In this document: in pieces, positions 35,896-43,931 of the stretch
How positions within the stretch are numbered: position 1 is the stretch's first letter
Layout of the letters: each line of letters begins with the position of its first letter
DNA from: JABDMD01 sp965203475
GTDB lineage: Bacteria > Pseudomonadota > Gammaproteobacteria > UBA4575
Length of the DNA: 64,000 nt
Direction: 5' to 3'
Assembly (NCBI GenBank): GCA_965203475.1
Contig: OZ241890.1
Span: 1,364,001 to 1,428,000, forward strand
Notes under the pieces: generated by a model
Database searches by the model: none
The model's input: the letters and a program-made list of their open reading frames with translations, nothing else
What the model was told of the DNA's origin: nothing
Position numbers and translations under genes: made by a program

Positions 35896-38265
35896 ATGAC
35901 ACTTTTTTCTAAGTATACTCATCGCGCAAAATTTGCTTTTGTGCTCATTGCTATTCTCTCTCTGATGAGTTGCGGCGGAGGCGGAGGTGGAGGTGAAAGT
36001 GAACGCTCTACAATAACCAGTAGCACAAATACAAATCCCATCATCAGTTCTTTCACAGCAAGTAGCACAATTATTGACACTGGTGAAAATGTTGAACTGT
36101 CATGGGATTCGCAAAATACAGCAGAATGTGAAGCAAGCGGTGATTGGACTGGTATGAAACCTTTCTCTGGAACTGAGATGGTAAATCCTGGTAATCAATC
36201 ACGAACTTATATTATGGAATGTACAGGAACCAATGGAGCTAAAACTAACCCTAGCTCAGTATCGGTTACCGTCAATAGTACAGCTCCACCAGTACCAACA
36301 TTAGTATTATCCGCAAAATCTACCAACATTCCATTTGGCGGATCTACTGAATTAGAATGGAATTCAACTGAAGCAACTGACTGCACTGCTTCAGGCGACT
36401 GGTCTGGAAAAATACAACTCAGTGGCAAACAGACAATCGGGCCATTACAACAAACTAAAATGTATACATTATTCTGTACAGGGCCTGGAGGTAATAGTCC
36501 TACTCGTTCTGTTACGGTACAAGTTGGAACTCCTCCACCCAATCCGACAGCCTCACTTAGTTCAAGCTCTACTTCTATCTCGAGCGGAGATAATGTAACT
36601 CTGACCTGGGTATCACAAGATGCTGATTCATGTAGTGCGGTAAATGGCTGGACTAATAAAACTGATCCCAATGGCTCTGAATCTGTTGGACCGTTAACCA
36701 CTACTACTACTTTTACAATTACCTGTACTGGTGCTGGCGGAAATGCCTCGGCTTCTACGACTGTAAATGTCATTCCTGTGCCTGCTCCTACCGTATCCCT
36801 TACACCAAGTGCTGCCAGTATCGACAGCGGAGATAATGTAACTCTGACCTGGGTATCACAAGATGCTGATTCATGTAGTGCGGTAAATGGCTGGACTAAT
36901 AAAACTGATCCCAATGGCTCTGAATCTGTTGGACCGTTAACCACTACTACTACTTTTACAATTACCTGTACTGGAATCGGTGGATCGACATCTGCCTCTA
37001 TAACAGTTAGTGTCAATCCCCCATCTGCTCCTACCGTATCCCTTACACCAAGTGCTGCCAGTATCGACAGCGGAGATAATGTAACTCTGACCTGGGTATC
37101 ACAAGATGCTGATTCATGTAGTGCGGTAAATGGCTGGACTAATAAAACTGATCCCAATGGCTCTGAATCTGTTGGACCGTTAACCACTACTACTACTTTT
37201 ACAATTACCTGTACTGGTGCTGGCGGAAATGCCTCGGCTTCTACGACTGTAAATGTCATTCCTGTGCCTGCTCCTACCGTATCCCTTACACCAAGTGCTG
37301 CCAGTATCGACAGCGGAGATAATGTAACTCTGACCTGGGTATCACAAGATGCTGATTCATGTAGTGCGGTAAATGGCTGGACTAATAAAACTGATCCCAA
37401 TGGCTCTGAATCTGTTGGACCGTTAACCACTACTACTACTTTTACAATTACCTGTACTGGTGCTGGCGGAAATGCCTCGGCTTCTACGACTGTAAATGTC
37501 ATTCCTGTGCCTGCTCCTACCGTATCCCTTACACCAAGTGCTGCCAGTATCGACAGCGGAGATAATGTAACTCTGACCTGGGTATCACAAGATGCTGATT
37601 CATGTAGTGCGGTAAATGGCTGGACTAATAAAACTGATCCCAATGGCTCTGAATCTGTTGGACCGTTAACCACTACTACTACTTTTACAATTAACTGTAC
37701 TGGTGCTGGCGGAAATGCCTCGGCTTCTACGACTGTAAGCGTGATTCCTGTCCCTCCACCAGAATTAACTTTCTCTGCTAATCCAAGTGAAATTAATGAA
37801 AATGAAACAACAACGTTACAATGGTCTGTTACTAATGCCGATTTATGTACTGCGTCTGGAGATTGGAATGGAAAAAAAGCAGCAAGCAGTAATCAGAATA
37901 CCGAAATTGTAGGGCCTCTTACTCAAACCAGTATCTATAATTTAGAGTGTAATGGCCCAGGCGGAGATACTATTAAGTCGGTTACAGTAACAGTACTCCC
38001 GATGGCACTAGGTTCTACGAATTTATCTTGGACTCCGCCAACAACTAATACTGATAATTCGCCATTAAATTTAGGTGGGTTTCATATATACCAAGGCACT
38101 TCTGCAAATCAACTTTCAAAGATTCACACAATAACTGGCCAGGGCATTGCAACCTACACAGTTGAAAATTTACAGCCCGGAACATATTTTTTTGTGGTCA
38201 CCGCATATAATACAAACGGAACTGAAAGTGCATTCTCAAACATGGAGTCAATAACTATTAATTAA
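35896..38265 (+). CDS. Ig-like repeat outer-surface lipoprotein with C-terminal FN3 domain
   Basis: 789 residues from the ATG at 35896. A lipoprotein signal ends at a lipobox (LSLMSC, Cys26), followed by a Gly run and a Ser/Thr linker. Eight Ig-like modules of about 80 residues follow. The first two and the last are divergent; the middle five are nearly identical and lie on the exact 243-bp repeats. Each has a Cys pair (DADSCSAV and FTITCTG). The C-terminus is fibronectin type III-like (LSWTPPTTNTD to YFFVVTAYNTNG). It is probably an adhesin or matrix-binding protein. The frame extends upstream to a TTG at 35851, but the signal peptide fits the ATG. Confidence 0.8.
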   Translation: MTLFSKYTHRAKFAFVLIAILSLMSCGGGGGGGESERSTITSSTNTNPIISSFTASSTIIDTGENVELSWDSQNTAECEASGDWTGMKPFSGTEMVNPGNQSRTYIMECTGTNGAKTNPSSVSVTVNSTAPPVPTLVLSAKSTNIPFGGSTELEWNSTEATDCTASGDWSGKIQLSGKQTIGPLQQTKMYTLFCTGPGGNSPTRSVTVQVGTPPPNPTASLSSSSTSISSGDNVTLTWVSQDADSCSAVNGWTNKTDPNGSESVGPLTTTTTFTITCTGAGGNASASTTVNVIPVPAPTVSLTPSAASIDSGDNVTLTWVSQDADSCSAVNGWTNKTDPNGSESVGPLTTTTTFTITCTGIGGSTSASITVSVNPPSAPTVSLTPSAASIDSGDNVTLTWVSQDADSCSAVNGWTNKTDPNGSESVGPLTTTTTFTITCTGAGGNASASTTVNVIPVPAPTVSLTPSAASIDSGDNVTLTWVSQDADSCSAVNGWTNKTDPNGSESVGPLTTTTTFTITCTGAGGNASASTTVNVIPVPAPTVSLTPSAASIDSGDNVTLTWVSQDADSCSAVNGWTNKTDPNGSESVGPLTTTTTFTINCTGAGGNASASTTVSVIPVPPPELTFSANPSEINENETTTLQWSVTNADLCTASGDWNGKKAASSNQNTEIVGPLTQTSIYNLECNGPGGDTIKSVTVTVLPMALGSTNLSWTPPTTNTDNSPLNLGGFHIYQGTSANQLSKIHTITGQGIATYTVENLQPGTYFFVVTAYNTNGTESAFSNMESITIN
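36544..37758 (+). repeat. Five tandem 243-bp repeats (81 codons each)
   Basis: Units start at 36544, 36787, 37030, 37273 and 37516. The same segment (CTGACCTGGGTATCAC) recurs at intervals of exactly 243 bp. Unit 1 diverges at its 5' end and unit 2 at its 3' end; units 3 to 5 are almost identical at the base level. Such identity implies recent expansion or gene conversion. Copy number may vary between strains and may be mis-assembled. Confidence 0.95.
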
Positions 38266-38280
38266 CTGCTACTAATAATT

Positions 38281-39885
38281 ATGAAAACATACAACATGAA
38301 GCTATCAAGTATTAAGAACAGAATTATTCAATTTGTTTTTATATTTTTTTCTATAGCTACTCTATTATTAACAGCACAAGTTCATGCCGTTGATGTGCAA
38401 AAGTGGAAACAATTTCGATCCTCTTACACAAATACATCCTGGAGTGGCAATCCTTTTGACTTAGAATTTACCGCAACGTTCACACATTCCCAATCTGGAA
38501 GAACATTTACACAATTTGGGTTTTACGCTGGTAATAATGAATGGCGTATATATTTTATGCCGAATGAAGTCGGTCAATGGAACTATATTACTAAGTCAAA
38601 TGATTCTGATTTAGATGGATTGACTGGTACTTTTGATTGCGTTAGCTCTAACTTACCTGGCTCACTTTCCCCAGACGGTATTCGGTGGAAATTTTCAAAC
38701 GGAGATTACGACTACCCAATTCTTATTCCTGTAAGGCAATGGTTTAGAGCAACTTCTACTAATCAGGGTGTTGATGATTTTATTGATTGGGCTAAAGATA
38801 CAGTTGGTGCGCGCGTAATAGGTCAAACCCTTACATATCCCAGCCACTCACAAGAATCCAACATATATGTAAAAGGTCAGGAAGGTGAAAGTTTTTACTT
38901 GCCTGTATGGGAAAATCTAAATAGTCACTTTGATGAAATCCGTGATGCAAACATGGGACATTACATCATGATCTACACAGATGGAGGAGACAATCCAAAT
39001 AAATTTAATATTGATGCAAAGTCAACTAGAGAAATTCGTTTATTTAAATATTTAGTGGCTAGATTTGCTGCTTACCCTATTGTAGTTTGGGATACAGGGA
39101 TAGACATTGGTGAATATCGTAATAATGGGTGGATTGATTGGTTTGCTAATTGGTTTAATGATAATGATCCTTGGCAACATCCAGTAAGCAGTAGAAATGG
39201 TGGTGGCAGTGGAGGAAAACAACCTAATAATGGCACATACTGGAGTGATGGTGAAAGTAATTTACCAAGTAGAAACAATGCTATTAATACAGTTGAAGGC
39301 AGATCAGTTCCAACCTTATTTACTGATAGATGGAGAGAAGATTATAGAAGAGGTAATTTTGATAGAAATAAAATTAGAAAGGCTGTTTGGGAAATGGGTT
39401 TAAATAATTCTACTGGAATCTATATTAGCGGAAACCAAGAACAATATGGATATTTAACCGCTCCGCCCTATGGAACAATTTACTCACAAGATTTTGATGC
39501 AGCACCTGACGTGGGTGTTGCGGCTAACTTTTTTAGGTCCAGAATTAAAAATTTAGGGAGACTCGAACCAAACGATAATTTGGTAACTTCTGGTTCAGCT
39601 ATTGCTGCAGCAGATCCTGGGAAAGAATATGTTATTTACATGAATAATGAGAATTCAATATCAGTAAATCTTTCTAACTCTTCTAACTCATTTTCCGCAC
39701 AGTGGCATGACCCTATAAATGGAGCCATGAGTAATACATTTTATGTTAATGGCGGAAACACAGTTAGCTTTACTTCACCCGGCACTAATTCGGATAATAA
39801 AAATGAATGGGTTCTGCATTTGTGGTCTGATGGAGCAAATAACAACCCCATACCTAACCCACCAACAAATCTACAGATTAATTAG
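38281..39885 (+). CDS. Secreted DUF5060/DUF4038-like glycoside hydrolase
   Basis: 534 residues. A signal peptide ends near VHA-VD (about residue 37). A beta-sandwich like DUF5060 follows (WKQFRSSYTNTSW, then GRTFTQFGFYAG and FMPNEVGQWNY). A central TIM-barrel-like domain reminiscent of DUF4038/apiosidase proteins is next (HFDEIRDANMGHYIMIYTDGGD, YLVARFAAYPIVVWDTG), then a small beta domain (VSFTSPGTNSDNKNEWVLHLW). Its end, PNPPTNLQIN, looks like the first strand of a fibronectin type III domain cut off. Its stop overlaps the convergent gene. It may trim the secreted polysaccharide; substrate unknown. Confidence 0.68.
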   Translation: MKTYNMKLSSIKNRIIQFVFIFFSIATLLLTAQVHAVDVQKWKQFRSSYTNTSWSGNPFDLEFTATFTHSQSGRTFTQFGFYAGNNEWRIYFMPNEVGQWNYITKSNDSDLDGLTGTFDCVSSNLPGSLSPDGIRWKFSNGDYDYPILIPVRQWFRATSTNQGVDDFIDWAKDTVGARVIGQTLTYPSHSQESNIYVKGQEGESFYLPVWENLNSHFDEIRDANMGHYIMIYTDGGDNPNKFNIDAKSTREIRLFKYLVARFAAYPIVVWDTGIDIGEYRNNGWIDWFANWFNDNDPWQHPVSSRNGGGSGGKQPNNGTYWSDGESNLPSRNNAINTVEGRSVPTLFTDRWREDYRRGNFDRNKIRKAVWEMGLNNSTGIYISGNQEQYGYLTAPPYGTIYSQDFDAAPDVGVAANFFRSRIKNLGRLEPNDNLVTSGSAIAAADPGKEYVIYMNNENSISVNLSNSSNSFSAQWHDPINGAMSNTFYVNGGNTVSFTSPGTNSDNKNEWVLHLWSDGANNNPIPNPPTNLQIN

Positions 39886-41647
39886 CAGGTTTTGTTAAAA
39901 ACAAATCTGCCCATATTTGAGTCAATACTGCTGTCCATAAGCGCATAACTGTTTCTGGTTTACTTGGATATTTTTTAGAAAGTCTTCTTAACTCAACAAT
40001 TTCTTTATAACTAAAAAGCTTATATTTAGAAATTTTTTCTAAACTACAATTTTCTTCGGCTAGTATTTCCAATTCATTTGAAAATTCTATATTGTATTTC
40101 ATTCGCTGCGGAAATTTAGGAATATTTGTAAACTCAGCAGGAACAATTGATTCAAGAGCTTTTCTAAATATATATTTTTCCTTACCTTTTTTAATTTTCA
40201 ACTTATCACTGATAGAAAAAGCTAATTTAACAAATTCTTGATCATGAAAAGGTGATCGGTAAGATACTCCAAACGCACTAAAAGTTCTTTCAAATTTGTG
40301 TATGTCTTGACAAGTGCCGCTCTGAAATGTACTTGCCATGTATTGATTAATATTTTCCTTATAAGTTTTTGGCAAAGATAAGGCTTTTGGGACATACGTA
40401 GTACCTTTTATTCTAGGCGGGAGAGCTAGTGTATTTTTAAATTTAAGATGAGCCAATAATTTTGCAACGATAGTTTTGGGCGCTAAACCAAGTTGTGTCA
40501 GATTATAAAACTCTTCAAAAGAGGTTCTAAACATTGGCAAAATTTTTGTTAGCCAAATTAATTTATACTTGGGCATACCTGCAAATAAGCTATCAGCTGC
40601 TTGTCCAGAAAAAAGTACTGAGACATATCTCTGAGCCTTTTCACCAATCATATAAAGCTGTAAGACTTCACTTCTTGAACATGGATCCTCTATATGCCAA
40701 ACAAGATTTTGCAATGTGCCTTGCAAAATAGTTGGTGGTGTAAATATTTCATGGTGAATTGAGCCAATTGCAGCAGCCACCTTTCTTGCTGTAACTATTT
40801 CATGATCTTCTTCGCTATGGCCAGCAGTAAATGTATGTATATCTTTGTCTGGGTAAAGGTTTCGTAATATATATGCCAATGCGATTGAATCTATTCCGCC
40901 ACTTAAAGCTAAACCAATATTTTTTTGATCTCTAGATCTATCATAAATAGATTTTTTCAAACCTTTCTTAATCAAGTCTATTGCATATTCTTCATCATTA
41001 ACTTTGATACTTACTTTTATAGGTGGCCTTTCAAAAAACGTTACGTTTCTACTGATAAGATTATATTCAGTAACGACACCTGGCTTTACTGCATGGATAT
41101 TTTTGAATAAAGTTTTTCCTGGAGGAAGCTTCTTCGCATGTTGTAAATGCTGGACCATCTCAAAATCAGGGTATGGTGAAAAATTTTTGATGTATGCAAA
41201 AACCTTATACTCAGATGCAAATACTATGTCGTTGTTTTCATCGTGACAATAATATAAAGGTAAACAACCAAAATAATCTCTGACCAAAACAATGGTTTTT
41301 TTTCTTTTATTGTAAATTGAAAATGCATAGTCACCATTAATATTTTCTAATTTTTGGTATTCTTTTTTTTCACAAATATTTATAAAATAATTTATAGCCT
41401 CACTTTGAATATGTTCAAAGGAGTCTATATCACTAAATTTGTTATCACTTATACTATAAATTGACCCACTAAATGCAATAATAATATCTTCATATCTTTC
41501 AACTATTGCCCCAGCACCTAAGCCATAGAAGCTATATTGATTATTTGATTCAGCTTGTATATTTCCCCCACGATGAGAAAGTGAGAATGACATAGAATCT
41601 ATCTCGTCTTTAGTCAAAACACCTGTTTTACCAAATATCCCTGACAT
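39878..41647 (-). CDS. Asparagine-synthase-like protein lacking the N-terminal Cys
   Basis: 589 residues with the two-domain AsnB layout: an Ntn glutaminase-like domain (about 1-210) and an ATP-pyrophosphatase domain with the PP-loop SGGIDS (249-254). The first residues are MSGIFG, so the catalytic Cys2 of glutamine amidotransferases is Ser. An in-frame stop upstream excludes another start. The later HRGGN and NGDYAFSIYN segments are kept. Glutamine hydrolysis is therefore unlikely by the usual mechanism; ammonia or another amine may be used. Relatives occur in exosortase-type loci as amidotransferases. Confidence 0.85.
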   Translation of the reverse strand: MSGIFGKTGVLTKDEIDSMSFSLSHRGGNIQAESNNQYSFYGLGAGAIVERYEDIIIAFSGSIYSISDNKFSDIDSFEHIQSEAINYFINICEKKEYQKLENINGDYAFSIYNKRKKTIVLVRDYFGCLPLYYCHDENNDIVFASEYKVFAYIKNFSPYPDFEMVQHLQHAKKLPPGKTLFKNIHAVKPGVVTEYNLISRNVTFFERPPIKVSIKVNDEEYAIDLIKKGLKKSIYDRSRDQKNIGLALSGGIDSIALAYILRNLYPDKDIHTFTAGHSEEDHEIVTARKVAAAIGSIHHEIFTPPTILQGTLQNLVWHIEDPCSRSEVLQLYMIGEKAQRYVSVLFSGQAADSLFAGMPKYKLIWLTKILPMFRTSFEEFYNLTQLGLAPKTIVAKLLAHLKFKNTLALPPRIKGTTYVPKALSLPKTYKENINQYMASTFQSGTCQDIHKFERTFSAFGVSYRSPFHDQEFVKLAFSISDKLKIKKGKEKYIFRKALESIVPAEFTNIPKFPQRMKYNIEFSNELEILAEENCSLEKISKYKLFSYKEIVELRRLSKKYPSKPETVMRLWTAVLTQIWADLFLTKPAN

Positions 41648-41674
41648 AACTATTATTACTTATTACTTAATACT

Positions 41675-43093
41675 TTATGTTTTATTTTTAAAGCTTGTTA
41701 ACAATTTAACTAAAAATTGTATTTCATCGGCACGAAAAAATTTGGAGATAACGGCCGTCAAAATTGAAAGTAAAATTACACAAAAATAAACAAGTAAGCT
41801 GCTATTTAAATACATACCTGAAACAAAAATCAAAATTGTTATAACGATTATTGGTAATAGACTTATATTAAATAGTCGCGTGATTTTTATAATATCTTTA
41901 GCAGAATAAATGGAGAGTAGAATTAGTACTATATCGCACAACACTACTACGCTTGCAGCACCAATTACTCCATAAAATGGAATTATCGCAACACTTAAGC
42001 CAATGTTTAGCATAGTAACTATTCCCATAGATATTGTTCTTTTTGAATGCTCATCTGAACTGCTCAAAATAAGCTGTAAAAATGTAAAAACAAATTTGCT
42101 ATAAAAACTTATACTTAGTATTTTCAGAACCATAATTGAATCAGAATAATTTTCACCAAAAATTAATGTGATTAATAGATTAGAAAAGCAATAAACAAAT
42201 ATTGTCGCAAGGCTACCGATTACTACAATAAATCTTAGCATTCTATCTGTTAATACTAAGTATTCTTGATAATTTGATTGACTAGACTTAAAAAGTTGAG
42301 GAGCAAGAACTCGATTAATCAAAATAGGTATTTTATAAGCTAAGTCAAGCAACCTGCTCGCAGCTGCATATATTCCGACTTCGCTCATATCTCTAAAAAA
42401 AGATAAAACAAACAAATCAACTCTAAAATAAATTTGTGTTAGTAAACCAGTTAACCCATATAAATAACTCCCCTTAATAAAGCTTTTAATTTCATTTAAA
42501 CTAGTTCTAATTTCTTGAGATTTATAAATTATAATACCCCAAACCAAAGTTATTAATGTCCCACCTAATACATACGATGCAGGTACGATATAAGGAGTTT
42601 GATTAAAATTTAGTAAGATGATGATGCTGACCCCAATTAAAACAGGACTAAGGCCTTGGAATATTGCATTAATATGCATCCTTTCCTTAACGATATACAC
42701 TCCAGCTAATGAATCTTGAATAGACATTGAAACCACATAAAAATATAAAATACTTACAACTTGTATTGTTAGTTTTTCATAGCTCAATATCTTTAGAACA
42801 TACAACACTCCGGGATAGAGTATTAAGAAAATAGTAAGCTTAATTATCAATGAATAATTAAGACATCTATTTAAGACACTATAATCACGTGAACCATCTT
42901 GTATAAGTTTCCACGTAGTCCCTAGATCAGAAATATAAAGACATGTTAAACATATTGCATATGCTGCAATAAATACCCCAAATACTGAGGCACCCATCTT
43001 ACGTGCGATGTAAGCTTCTATTGCAAAAAAAGCGAGTTGCGCAACTACACCTCCAATTGCTAAAGAACCAGCATTATGTAAAAAGTTTTTCAA
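41675..43093 (-). CDS. Polysaccharide flippase, MOP superfamily (Wzx-like), copy 1
   Basis: 472 residues, almost entirely membrane helices (about 12-14). The start (AIGGVVAQLAFFAIEAYIARKMGASVFGVFIAAYAI) and the mid-protein LFVLSFFRDMSEVGIYAAASRLLD segment are typical of O-antigen and exopolysaccharide flippases. It would move undecaprenyl-linked repeat units, or another lipid-linked product, across the inner membrane. A second, different flippase is encoded at 59263-60735. Confidence 0.88.
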   Translation of the reverse strand: MKNFLHNAGSLAIGGVVAQLAFFAIEAYIARKMGASVFGVFIAAYAICLTCLYISDLGTTWKLIQDGSRDYSVLNRCLNYSLIIKLTIFLILYPGVLYVLKILSYEKLTIQVVSILYFYVVSMSIQDSLAGVYIVKERMHINAIFQGLSPVLIGVSIIILLNFNQTPYIVPASYVLGGTLITLVWGIIIYKSQEIRTSLNEIKSFIKGSYLYGLTGLLTQIYFRVDLFVLSFFRDMSEVGIYAAASRLLDLAYKIPILINRVLAPQLFKSSQSNYQEYLVLTDRMLRFIVVIGSLATIFVYCFSNLLITLIFGENYSDSIMVLKILSISFYSKFVFTFLQLILSSSDEHSKRTISMGIVTMLNIGLSVAIIPFYGVIGAASVVVLCDIVLILLSIYSAKDIIKITRLFNISLLPIIVITILIFVSGMYLNSSLLVYFCVILLSILTAVISKFFRADEIQFLVKLLTSFKNKT

Positions 43094-43173
43094 TGTGATA
43101 TAGCGTTAGTGTGTAGCAGTATTTATTACTACTGAAGATAATCTTGATAAAGGTAACTGAAAATGAATAATTC

Positions 43174-43704
43174 TTATCTGCGTTGAAACACAGTTTTTGC
43201 AGGATTTCCTTGTACAATCATATTACTTGGTATTTCGCCATAGACTACAGAATTGGGGGCAATCATTACGCCATCGCCAACAACACTACCATCTGTAATA
43301 ACGACTCCAGCGCCTATAAAGACATTGTTACCTATAACAGTCCCTTTGGAATTCCATCCTTGTTGAGCTATGGGAATATCTGTGCGGTCATATTGATAAC
43401 TATTAGATAAAATAGCACTATTAGGTCCAATCAAAGTCCAATCACCAATTTTACATCCGCCTGATCCAGCCCCAATAAAACATCCTGTAGCAATAGAAAC
43501 GTTCTTTCCAATACTTATTATCCCATCTGAAGATTTTATTTTAGTAAAAGAACTTATTTTTGTCCCCGAACCAATAGACAGATTGTTTGTTATTTCTATC
43601 TCGGCTTTAGGACTCACAAGCGCCTTGTACTTAAGCCAACACAAGAACATTGACAAAAAAGGAAATGTAATAAATCTTTTTATTAGAATAAGTTTTTTAC
43701 TCAT
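43174..43704 (-). CDS. Hexapeptide-repeat acyltransferase
   Basis: 176 residues from the ATG at 43704, which overlaps the ACP stop by 8 bp and has AAGG 6 bases upstream; an ATG five codons earlier is also open. An N-terminal hydrophobic stretch is followed by left-handed beta-helix hexapeptide repeats (IGSGTKISSFTKI, IGKNVSIATGCFIG, IGNNVFIGAGVVI, VGDGVMIAPNSVV) and the closing GNPAKTVFQ. It is the WbbJ/LacA type, usually transferring acetyl groups to sugars. The adjoining ACP and FkbH genes suggest it may use a carrier-bound acyl or glyceryl donor. Confidence 0.85.
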   Translation of the reverse strand: MSKKLILIKRFITFPFLSMFLCWLKYKALVSPKAEIEITNNLSIGSGTKISSFTKIKSSDGIISIGKNVSIATGCFIGAGSGGCKIGDWTLIGPNSAILSNSYQYDRTDIPIAQQGWNSKGTVIGNNVFIGAGVVITDGSVVGDGVMIAPNSVVYGEIPSNMIVQGNPAKTVFQRR

Positions 43705-43930
43705 TGGCCGCCTTGTCATTTACCATAGTGTTCAACGCTTCAAAATTATTCGCTTGTTGAATTTCATCCATAGTAAATTTTATGGAGAATTCCTCTTCCA
43801 CTGCCGTGATAATTTTAAGTAGTGATAAGGAATCCCATTTAATTTCATCACTTTGAGCAACCATACGTTGTATATCATCGATATTTATATCCAATATCTC
43901 AGAAACAATACTTATTAATTTTTTTTGCAA
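43697..43930 (-). CDS. Acyl carrier protein, FkbH-associated
   Basis: A 77-residue four-helix acyl carrier protein with the phosphopantetheine serine in KWDSLSLLKII (Ser34) and the acidic helix following (AVEEEFSIKF). It follows the FkbH-like gene with a 1-bp gap and overlaps the acyltransferase. It would need a phosphopantetheinyl transferase such as AcpS. It probably holds the glyceryl or acyl unit made by the FkbH protein. Confidence 0.9.
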   Translation of the reverse strand: MQKKLISIVSEILDINIDDIQRMVAQSDEIKWDSLSLLKIITAVEEEFSIKFTMDEIQQANNFEALNTMVNDKAANE

Positions 43931-43931
43931 T

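Noticed and set aside
36207..37673. A 488-codon open frame on the minus strand
   Set aside because: It is the antisense of the 243-bp repeat array; its length simply reflects a stop-free repeated unit.
36544..37758. Tandem repeats considered as a CRISPR-like or satellite array
   Set aside because: Units are 243 bp, directly adjacent without spacers, and in frame inside a lipoprotein gene.
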